The translations under genes were made by a program, and so were the position numbers. Positions 7,760-14,542 of a DNA stretch of 18,926 nt are shown here, in pieces (within the stretch, counting starts at the first letter, position 1; each line of letters begins with the position of its first letter). Location: contig JAYVSL010000175.1 in the NCBI GenBank assembly GCA_043775355.1, positions 1 to 18,926 of the forward strand, in the 5' to 3' direction. Source of the stretch: BOG-1363 sp043775355. Lineage in GTDB: Bacteria; Planctomycetota; UBA11346. Below the pieces are notes generated by a model, which was not told the DNA's origin, searched no databases, and saw nothing but the letters and a program-made list of their open reading frames with translations.

Positions 7760-8523
7760 ATCGGCTCGCCGCATATATAGCGGAAGCCACGCTGGCGATC
7801 GATCACGGCGATGCACACCTCTCCGCCGGCAGTAGGAATAGCGCCGCGTAAGCGTTCGATGCCGATCGCGGTATCGAGCAGCAAACGTGCCAGGGCGATG
7901 GCATCGCCTAACGGCGTCTCTGGATGTAATAATTCCAACTGTAATCGCCCCATTAATTCGACCACGCGTTCGGCATTGGGGCCATCGCTGATTTCACGGC
8001 GTACGATATTTGGCAATTCGGGCGCAACACCACCAATCAAGCGATCGATAGCGTTACTGCCTTCACCAGCCCAAACCAACGCTTGCTCAATTCGCTCAGG
8101 CGCTTGAGGACGTCCATGTTTGACCGAGAAACGCCAGAGATTCGGTAATGGTGCGCCGTCGTCATAGCCGCCAACAAACCAGGTAAAATCCGGCCGTGGA
8201 TTATGTGCCGGACACACCGGTTGATCACTGCGTTGTTGAATAAGCGCAGCCGCCTGACCGATGACCGCACGTAAAGTGGTAACTGGCTGCGCACGAATTC
8301 CTGCCGCAACCTCGCTGGCCAGGAAGCGCATCGACAATCCACCAACACTGCCAGCGCCGCAGCTCACCATGCCAACGGCAGGATGGTCACTGAGTGAAAA
8401 TACTTTTCCTGCGTGGTCAAAAGCCGCGACGGTTTCGCCATCACGATTACGCCGAATCAGCGAACGCCCTTCAGCAGCGAGGACGATGCCGTCATTGACG
8501 CGGATGGCGATGATGGCGGTCAT
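7756..8523 (-). CDS. Proteasome-like Ntn hydrolase (HslV/20S beta type)
   Basis: A 255-residue protein beginning MTAIIAIRVNDGIVLAAEGR. Removing the initiator Met exposes a threonine in exact register with proteasome beta subunits: Thr1, DG at 10-11, VLAA at 13-16, Glu17 in place of the usual Asp17, Arg19. The catalytic Lys equivalent sits at mature position 39 in KVFSL instead of 33, because of a short Arg/Asp-rich insertion. Downstream, CGAGSVGGL matches the GAG loop, FVGGYDDGAPLPNLWRF the VGG strand pair, and GGEVCIAVIDRQRG the last strands. No propeptide is seen with this start; a 17-residue upstream extension overlaps the previous gene and looks spurious. The start is only 4 nt after the PAAR-like stop, so it is operonic with T6SS tip genes. 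Substrate unknown; effector, maturation protease or quality-control peptidase are all possible. Confidence 0.75.
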   Translation of the reverse strand: MTAIIAIRVNDGIVLAAEGRSLIRRNRDGETVAAFDHAGKVFSLSDHPAVGMVSCGAGSVGGLSMRFLASEVAAGIRAQPVTTLRAVIGQAAALIQQRSDQPVCPAHNPRPDFTWFVGGYDDGAPLPNLWRFSVKHGRPQAPERIEQALVWAGEGSNAIDRLIGGVAPELPNIVRREISDGPNAERVVELMGRLQLELLHPETPLGDAIALARLLLDTAIGIERLRGAIPTAGGEVCIAVIDRQRGFRYICGEPI

Positions 8524-8527
8524 GGAA

Positions 8528-8929
8528 TTAGAGCGCGAGCAGTTTGATTTGACTGGGGACGACGCTGATTCCACACGGGCAGTTGGTCATATTCTGCATA
8601 TTCATCGAGGTCATGTGGCCAGTGGGCATCCCGCCGACCAGCAATTTGAATGAGCCCAGGAGCATGGTCGTCGGCCCCATCATCATTCCCGACATCACGC
8701 CACCGACGGCGCCAGCATTGTCGCCGTTGGTCAGCATGACCATCGATGCTTGATTCATTACCATGCCACACTGAGCCAACACCTTCGGTGAACAGGTGCC
8801 TGGATTCGCCATCAAATTCATCGAGATGTTGGGATATGGTACTGGCACGACGACTGGGCCGGCCGGGGTCAGGCAGACATCAGGGAAGCCCAGGGACATT
8901 CCGCCCAGATTGGTGTTCACTGGCAACAT
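8528..8929 (-). CDS. DUF4150 / PAAR-like T6SS tip protein
   Basis: A 133-residue protein typical of the DUF4150 (Tox-PAAR-like) family. It opens with NTNLGGMSLGFPDVCLTPAGPVVVPVPYPNIS, the family signature, and continues with Asn/Met/Gly-rich segments and a CPCG motif near the end (about 117-120). Cysteines near residues 19, 46 and 54 and the CPC pair could bind metal, as PAAR tips bind zinc. PAAR proteins cap the VgrG spike and connect cargo. Many DUF4150 proteins carry a fused C-terminal toxin; this one has none, so any cargo is encoded separately. The Ntn hydrolase starts four bases downstream, which makes it the positional cargo candidate. ATG at 8929 is the only sensible start; the ribosome site is weak. 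Confidence 0.88.
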   Translation of the reverse strand: MLPVNTNLGGMSLGFPDVCLTPAGPVVVPVPYPNISMNLMANPGTCSPKVLAQCGMVMNQASMVMLTNGDNAGAVGGVMSGMMMGPTTMLLGSFKLLVGGMPTGHMTSMNMQNMTNCPCGISVVPSQIKLLAL

Positions 8930-8965
8930 GGCTCATTCTCGCATGGGTTATGATGAAACTGACAA

Positions 8966-8996
8966 CGCCTCACCGACGCCTCACCGACGCCTCACC
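8966..8996. repeat. 11-bp tandem repeat, nearly three copies
   Basis: The unit cgcctcaccga starts at 8966, 8977 and 8988, the last copy being cut at nine bases. It sits directly after the DUF3540 stop, in the 67-bp gap before the PAAR-like start, so it is in the untranslated leader of the PAAR-like gene. Confidence 0.8.
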
Positions 8997-9545
8997 TTAG
9001 GTGATGCTGACGCTCTCACCATTGATGACGACTTCCTTCTCGGCTCGCTGGTAGGTGCGACCGGTCGTCTCCATCGAGACACCGACCACTTGAGTGTGCC
9101 GCTGACCGGCGGTGATATGGAGAAGATCGGTCACCGATTGAAAGACCGATCGCATGCGTTGGACCAGCGAGATGGCGGTCATCGTGATGCTCTGCGCCTG
9201 GACCTCGACCTGGGGAGTCGTTATTTCAATTTTTTGACCAGCCTCAATCAGCACTCGTCCATGCGGGGCCGAGAGCACCAAGTCGCCGTGCGCGGTCAGG
9301 CTTGTCGTGCCCCGACCGCTCAGAACGCCGATCACGTAGGCTTCTTCCTGGACGATCACCAAGACCAGGTCGCCAGGCAGCGGAGTATAGGCAAAAGCGA
9401 GCGCCAGTCGGGCGGTGACAGAGGCGCCTTCGAAAGCCACCGTGACTCGTTCGCCCACAGCGTCGATGATCACCGCAGAACCCAGGCGTACCCCGGGCTG
9501 GTTGCGGAGAAAATTGGCCTTGGTTGGTTGTTCAAGAATAAGCAT
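8997..9545 (-). CDS. DUF3540 T6SS accessory protein
   Basis: A 182-residue protein from ATG at 9545. The open frame extends to 9626, but that would overlap the pentapeptide gene and lacks a ribosome site. The family hallmark RLALAFAYTPLPGD lies at about 45-58, followed by LVLVIVQEEAYVIGVLSG. Then come short beta repeats (HGDLVLSAPHGRVLIEAG, VEVQAQSITMTA), a helical LVQRMRSVFQSVTDLL segment, and a final beta repeat ending VINGESVSIT. The layout, an OB-like fold followed by beta-helix-like repeats, recalls a miniature VgrG C-terminus. DUF3540 genes are found with DUF2169, pentapeptide and DUF4150 genes near VgrG; a role in spike-tip assembly or effector loading is likely but not established. 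It starts 46 bp after the pentapeptide gene stop. Confidence 0.85.
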   Translation of the reverse strand: MLILEQPTKANFLRNQPGVRLGSAVIIDAVGERVTVAFEGASVTARLALAFAYTPLPGDLVLVIVQEEAYVIGVLSGRGTTSLTAHGDLVLSAPHGRVLIEAGQKIEITTPQVEVQAQSITMTAISLVQRMRSVFQSVTDLLHITAGQRHTQVVGVSMETTGRTYQRAEKEVVINGESVSIT

Positions 9546-9552
9546 GGGGTCA

Positions 9553-9556
9553 CTCC
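9553..9556 (-). promoter_or_regulatory. Ribosome-binding site that sets the DUF3540 start
   Basis: GGAG (minus strand) lies seven bases before the ATG at 9545. It favours this start over the upstream methionines at 9626 and nearby, which fall inside the preceding gene. Confidence 0.6.
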
Positions 9557-9591
9557 ATTCGCATGGGACAGACATTTGAATTGGACAGAGA

Positions 9592-11505
9592 TCACGGGCC
9601 CGCCGGAGCATAGGACTCGGCAGCAAGACGATCAGGGTCCGTGCGCTGGACGAAGGTCAAGTTGGCCTCATCCCAGGTCGATCCGGTATCGGTGAAATTA
9701 TGCAGTTTGGCGCGGAAGAAATTGGTGCGTATGAGTTTCGAACCGGGTAACACCGCATTGGCGAACGAACTGAAAGAGAGGTTGGAATCGGTGAAGTTCA
9801 CCTGCTCTCCACGCGCTTCATCGAAGAAAGTTTCGCGTAAATCACAGCCACTGAGTTCCGTGCCGAGCAGGGTCGATTTCTGGAACATGGCGCCACGCAG
9901 CTGACTGTGGGAAAGTACGGCGCCGCTCAGGTCAGCCCCATGAAAATTCCCGTTCTCAGCCCGGATTCCACGCAGGTTGGCCCGCTGTAAATTGCATTCC
10001 ATAAAGTTGGCCTGGGTAAGATCCGCCCCAGAAAAATTAGCCCTAGAAAAATTCGAGGCCATGAACACGCAACGAACCAAGCTCATACCGGCGAGATGAA
10101 TCCCAATGCCCTGGCTCTTGCGCATCACCACGCGATACAGCGTCGATCCGGTAAGATTGATCCCGTTGAGATCGATCTCCATCAAAGCGGTGTCGACAAT
10201 CCGCGCTCGCCGCATGCTCACCTTGGCCAAGCCGGTCATCGCAAACATTCCAAGTTCAAGGTGGACCTCATCCAGATCCGCCCCGTCCAGGCAGCAACTG
10301 CCGAACGACACGTCCTTCATCACGGCGCGGGCCATGCGGCAGCCGGCGAATCGTGTGGTCATAGCACTCAGTTTCGTCAAATTAGCCCCGGTAAAATCGG
10401 CCGCCTCGCAATCGCACTCGACGAAAGAAACTCCAGTCAGGTCGGCCGCAGCGAAATCATAACGCCAGAAATTCATGCCGATAAAACTCGCGCCCAACTG
10501 ACGGGAGCTCTTGAAATCCGTGAGGTAAATGGGCGGCGATGTCAGCTCGGCAAAGGTGGCCGGGTGCGGATCGGCGATAGTGCATTTGGTGAAGCTGACG
10601 CGATTCATCGCCGTTGCGTTCAACGATACCCGCCTCAGGTCGACTTCGGTAAACACGACCACGTCAAGGCTGGCATCAGCGAGCGAGCCGCCACTCAAAG
10701 AAGTCGACGCCATGACTCCGTCAGACCAAGATGCTCCCGCAAGATTCAGGTCATCTGCCTGGCAGCCCATGATCTTCAGCCCTTCGAGCTTTCGCCCGGT
10801 CAGGTCGAGATTCCTGAGATCCGATTGCATGAATACCGTGCCCCACAGCTCCGCAGGAAATGACACGGCAGCACGCAGATCACAGCCAATGAAGGAGGTC
10901 TTCGATAGATCACTGTCGGTAAAGTCGCAATGGCGACAATCGCTGCCGACCACTTTCGCATCTTCTAATGTGCAGCGCTGAAAACGGGTTTGGCTGCAGT
11001 GACAGTCCTGAATGATCGACTTGACCAGCACACAACTGGACATGGTCGACCCAGTAAAATTGCACCCTTGAAACAACACCTCGGAAAAATCCGCCGCATG
11101 GAAATTGGCTCCGGTAAAATCCCAGTCGACGAGCCGCGCACCGGCTGCAGACCAGTCTTTAAATGATTGCCCCGCCGCAGTGAAACCCTTGATAATACTG
11201 CCGCGAAGATGGGTTCCGTTCAGATCGATAGTCGACTTGGCGACGGCGATAATCGTTGCCATGGCTAAGTCGGCACCGGCTAGATCCGCGCCCGTTAGGA
11301 CGCAATCGTAGATCACCGCACTGGTCAACTTGGCAGAGCGCAGACAGGCATTTCCAAGATCACAGGTAACCAACCGAGCCCCAGTGAGGTCAATACCGGT
11401 AAGGTCACGTCCCGCGAAGGATAACGATTGCAGCGAGTATCCGGCAAGGGGCTGCTGAGCCGCCAATCGCGCATCCGCCTCAGCTTGAGAAAGAAGTTTA
11501 ATCAC
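9592..11505 (-). CDS. Pentapeptide-repeat protein (T6SS-associated)
   Basis: A 637-residue protein, nearly all A(D/N)LXX-type pentapeptide repeats from about residue 25 to 620. Clear blocks include LTGADLAGADLAMA, TGANFHAADFSEVLF, AAADLTGVSF and SRANFSGADLTQANFMECNLQRANLRG. These form a right-handed quadrilateral beta-helix, here perhaps over 100 repeats long in several stacks. A short segment near residues 315-345 (PATFAELTSPPIYLTDFKSSRQLG) interrupts the pattern. Only the first 25 residues look globular. No signal peptide or enzyme motif is visible. The GTG start at 11505 overlaps the end of the DUF2169 gene by eight bases and has no Shine-Dalgarno, so translation is probably coupled. It resembles the pentapeptide tail of its upstream neighbour, suggesting duplication. 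A scaffold or adaptor role beside DUF2169 is likely. Confidence 0.9.
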   Translation of the reverse strand: MIKLLSQAEADARLAAQQPLAGYSLQSLSFAGRDLTGIDLTGARLVTCDLGNACLRSAKLTSAVIYDCVLTGADLAGADLAMATIIAVAKSTIDLNGTHLRGSIIKGFTAAGQSFKDWSAAGARLVDWDFTGANFHAADFSEVLFQGCNFTGSTMSSCVLVKSIIQDCHCSQTRFQRCTLEDAKVVGSDCRHCDFTDSDLSKTSFIGCDLRAAVSFPAELWGTVFMQSDLRNLDLTGRKLEGLKIMGCQADDLNLAGASWSDGVMASTSLSGGSLADASLDVVVFTEVDLRRVSLNATAMNRVSFTKCTIADPHPATFAELTSPPIYLTDFKSSRQLGASFIGMNFWRYDFAAADLTGVSFVECDCEAADFTGANLTKLSAMTTRFAGCRMARAVMKDVSFGSCCLDGADLDEVHLELGMFAMTGLAKVSMRRARIVDTALMEIDLNGINLTGSTLYRVVMRKSQGIGIHLAGMSLVRCVFMASNFSRANFSGADLTQANFMECNLQRANLRGIRAENGNFHGADLSGAVLSHSQLRGAMFQKSTLLGTELSGCDLRETFFDEARGEQVNFTDSNLSFSSFANAVLPGSKLIRTNFFRAKLHNFTDTGSTWDEANLTFVQRTDPDRLAAESYAPAGP

Positions 11506-14269
11506 GGGGGAGGTTCGTCTTAATGAGGTTGGCTTCCTGGAAGCGGGCCTGGATTACCACAGCATCCTGAAAGTCGGTTTCGTAACAATTACTGCGCTGC
11601 AGATTAGCCAGCGTTAAATCAGCGCGGCCGAAGGTCGCTCGACACAGATTCGCCCGTTCGAAATCAGCCGCCATGAGCCGAGCATGCCGCAGGACCGCTC
11701 CTTTGAGATCGGCCTCAACGAAGCGGGTCTTGATACACGATGAAAACATGAAGTTCGCTTGACGAAGATCTCCGCCAGAAAAATCAGCCTCATCAAGGCG
11801 TACGTACATCCAACTCGTATCGCGCATCCGCGAGCCGACCATGATCGCGCCCTGAAGATCGGTGCCGTTGAAAGCACGCAGGCCCTTGAGCATGCATCCG
11901 GCTAAGCGCAGGCGCTGAGCGTTGCAGGTCATTAATACGGTATCCGTAATCGTAGAGTTGCTGAAGTCGGCATCCACCAGACTGCAGGCCGAAAACAGGA
12001 CTTGATCCCAACTACTTCCACCGCCACGCACACGATCGAGTCGCGTCTCATGCCAGACTCCACCGCCCGTCACCGCAACCTGTCGAAAATCGGCGGCGGT
12101 GAAATCCGAACCAGTTGCCATGACCTTGTGGAGCGTGGCTGACGTGAGATCGGCACCGTGAAAGCGGCTCTCGACGAAAGCCACTTCACTGAGGTCCGCC
12201 TCCCGCAGGTGCGCGTGCGAAAAATCGGCCTGCTGGTAATCGCTGAATCGGAGCTTGGCTCCGGTGAGGTCGGCGTCGACGAGATCAGCTTCACGCAAAA
12301 GGCAATTGGCGAAGGTCGCTCCGACTAGTCGGGCTCCACGGAAACAAGCATGCGACAGAATCGCTCCGGTGAAATCATGACCGCTGAGATCCAGACCAGT
12401 GAAATCGGCTCCATACCAATTCTTCCCCGCGCATTTTCCACCACTGATGATAAATGCATGCATTTCCTCTTTATTTTTTGCGCCTGCTGGACGCGGAGAA
12501 ACAGGAGGGAGGATTGGCCCCGTGGCGACCGTGAATTCCGAGTGATCTGCGGCCTTACCAGCCACTGGTGCTGGCTTAGGTAACTCCGGAATGGCAAGTG
12601 CCTTCGTCGCCCCAGGAACTGGCATGTTCGGTGACGTTGAGGGGATGGCAGCAGCAGCGGAAAGCAGCCCAGCGGTGCCTCCTTGCCCAACCGCAGCGAC
12701 TAGAGGATTGCTCTGCTGGCTGAGATCCATCCCCGCGCTCTTGAATGCCGCAGCCACCTTTGCGATGCCGAATGGATCGCCTCCTGGACGACTGACCTCA
12801 GCCAACTGCTGAGCAACCGCATCGGGCACTGGTTGCCCGTTCGCCTTCAGCAGGGCAACCTGCGCCTCCAGGGCTTTTTGATACTGAGCCATGAGGTCCG
12901 TGGGAGGTGATTCAGGAGCCGCGTCAATGCCAACACCATGTGCCTTGCCCAACGGACGGAGTTGATCCATCGCCTCCGTTCGCAAACGGGCAGCTTCGTC
13001 GAGCTGGGGTTGCATGTGCGCTAGCTCGGCAGGCAGCGGCCCATTCGGATTAAACGGGTAGGATGCCAATTGTTCTGACGAAGGACCGGGCTTGCCGCCG
13101 GTTTGCATGACCGGCATGGCCAAACCATAACGCTTGAGAACCCCGGCAACCTTACTGGTGACCTCAGCGAATTTAGATTTTACCTCGGCCTCAAGTTTCT
13201 GGCCCTGATCCTTCGCAGTGCGCAGGTCCTCAGCATGCTCGGCAGACGACTTGTTCGCCCCGGCGATCGGCTCCTCCACCACATAGACGGTGGTGACCTC
13301 GGCGCGATTCTCGCTACGAATTGGCAGAAATCCGCGCCACAGCACATGCAGATATCCTTCCTCAACATTGGCGAACAGCGTATCGCAGCGCATCTCCATT
13401 TCGCGCACCCGCGCTAAGCCCTTCTCATCCGTGTCAGCGATGAAACAGCGAATGCAATTTCCTGGCATGCGCACCGACCAAGCGGCAGCCGCTGGATGGA
13501 CATTCTGAAAACGCAGCTCCTCGTCACCACGCAGCGGATGCTTCAGTTGCTGATCATTCGGGGCTTCGTTGAAATAAGTCCAATCGAAATCTTCAGGTGG
13601 CAAAGGAAAGCGCTTCTTCAGGTACGTCCCATCCGCCGTCCCCATCTTCTTCATGCGCTGCTTCCACATCCGGTTGCAAGGCAGAAATCCTACCGGTTGA
13701 ATTCGCTCACCATAAGAACGCAGCAGAGCAGCAGGGTTCTCGACGTTCGGAAGCAAGTCTGCGCGATAACCTTTTCCCGCTGGATTATCCTCATACCCAG
13801 GGCCCCCATACGCGTGTTCCCAGTCGAGCGGCATGGATGTGAATGGATGCGGTTCGCCAGGCGTCCGTCCAAATAACCCCACTTTCCAAGTCCGATCACC
13901 CACCACACGCACCACCTTGTGCCAATCACCGACAGCAAAACCGGCTTCACAAGCGGTCACTGGCTCACCCGCCGGGGGATGACAAACCGCGCGAAACACT
14001 AGGTCAGTCTGCGGTTTCCAAGCGACGATGTCGGTTCCGTGGTGGAGTGCACCCTGAAAATCATCACCAATCCATTCATCACCACGGAAAGGAATCTGAG
14101 TCGGCAACGGAGCCAATGGCTGACCGGGAACCAAGCGATAACTGGCCTTGACCACCATTGTGAGGGTGAAGCCAGGAGTCAGGCCCTGAGTTACCATCGG
14201 TGCGACCAAATACGGAGTCTCATTGCAGAATCGGCACTGCGGTACCACTGGAACAGCAAGATCGCTCAC
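11498..14269 (-). CDS. DUF2169-pentapeptide fusion, T6SS adaptor/chaperone
   Basis: A 923-residue protein. The DUF2169 domain covers about residues 15-335, with family features such as FTLTMVVKASYRL, GDDFQGALHHGTDIVAWKPQTDL, VVRVVGDRTWK, the PLDWEHAYGG motif and QNVHPAAAAW. A long Ala/Pro/Gln-rich linker with some coiled coil follows (about 345-610). Pentapeptide repeats run from about 625 to 915 (GADFTGLDLSGHDFTGA, READLVDADLTGAKL and others). DUF2169 proteins act as effector-loading adaptors in some T6SS; Atu3641 of Agrobacterium is the case I recall. The first codon is GTG at 14269 with only a weak AGG-like site; no in-frame ATG lies close upstream, and the next internal one is MVTQG at residue 25. 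It heads a five-gene run down to the Ntn hydrolase and overlaps the next gene by eight bases. Confidence 0.9.
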   Translation of the reverse strand: MSDLAVPVVPQCRFCNETPYLVAPMVTQGLTPGFTLTMVVKASYRLVPGQPLAPLPTQIPFRGDEWIGDDFQGALHHGTDIVAWKPQTDLVFRAVCHPPAGEPVTACEAGFAVGDWHKVVRVVGDRTWKVGLFGRTPGEPHPFTSMPLDWEHAYGGPGYEDNPAGKGYRADLLPNVENPAALLRSYGERIQPVGFLPCNRMWKQRMKKMGTADGTYLKKRFPLPPEDFDWTYFNEAPNDQQLKHPLRGDEELRFQNVHPAAAAWSVRMPGNCIRCFIADTDEKGLARVREMEMRCDTLFANVEEGYLHVLWRGFLPIRSENRAEVTTVYVVEEPIAGANKSSAEHAEDLRTAKDQGQKLEAEVKSKFAEVTSKVAGVLKRYGLAMPVMQTGGKPGPSSEQLASYPFNPNGPLPAELAHMQPQLDEAARLRTEAMDQLRPLGKAHGVGIDAAPESPPTDLMAQYQKALEAQVALLKANGQPVPDAVAQQLAEVSRPGGDPFGIAKVAAAFKSAGMDLSQQSNPLVAAVGQGGTAGLLSAAAAIPSTSPNMPVPGATKALAIPELPKPAPVAGKAADHSEFTVATGPILPPVSPRPAGAKNKEEMHAFIISGGKCAGKNWYGADFTGLDLSGHDFTGAILSHACFRGARLVGATFANCLLREADLVDADLTGAKLRFSDYQQADFSHAHLREADLSEVAFVESRFHGADLTSATLHKVMATGSDFTAADFRQVAVTGGGVWHETRLDRVRGGGSSWDQVLFSACSLVDADFSNSTITDTVLMTCNAQRLRLAGCMLKGLRAFNGTDLQGAIMVGSRMRDTSWMYVRLDEADFSGGDLRQANFMFSSCIKTRFVEADLKGAVLRHARLMAADFERANLCRATFGRADLTLANLQRSNCYETDFQDAVVIQARFQEANLIKTNLPRD

Positions 14270-14357
14270 GGGCGCCTGCGGTTCGGATGAAGAATCAGTG
14301 CATAGAAAGAAATGATCTGCAAGTCGACACCATGTGGTAAATGTGCGGTGGGCAAGG

Positions 14358-14529
14358 CTAAGAAGCTGTCTGGAAACGCAGAATTGAACAAGAGGGCGCA
14401 GCGGCGCAGAGGAAAAGGACCTGCGAATTCGTTGGCATAAACGGATATTTCTCTTTTCACCTCCTGCCCTTTGGCCCCTCTGCGCCTCTGCGCCCTCCTG
14501 TTAAGATTGCCTTTCCAGACAGTCTCTAA
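14358..14529. repeat. Long imperfect inverted repeat (about 170 bp) with GCGCAGAG-type arms
   Basis: The left arm (about 14358-14412) contains ctgtctggaaa, then gaacaagagg and two gcgcagag-like 8-bp units. The right arm (about 14477-14529) is its near reverse complement, running cctctgcgcctctgcgccct to tttccagacag. Identity across the arms is roughly 80 percent by eye. The central 64 bases have little structure. It starts 14 bases after the vgrG stop and fills most of the gap before the DUF2169 gene. It shares the gaacaagagg boundary and 8-bp periodicity with the repeat at 6807-6889, so both probably belong to one element family. No clear target-site duplication was found. Confidence 0.75.
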
Positions 14530-14542
14530 GCGAACCGAATTA

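Noticed and set aside
8524..8574. 17-residue N-terminal extension of the Ntn hydrolase
   Set aside because: It overlaps the PAAR-like stop and would bury the Thr that is in catalytic register; the extension is Ser/Asn-rich. A cleaved propeptide cannot be fully excluded.
8796..9695. Plus-strand 299-codon frame
   Set aside because: Antisense to the PAAR-like and DUF3540 genes, both of which match known families; its translation is His/Arg/Asp-rich shadow sequence.
10096..10863. Plus-strand 255-codon frame
   Set aside because: Antisense shadow of the pentapeptide gene, whose repeat periodicity is unmistakable on the minus strand.
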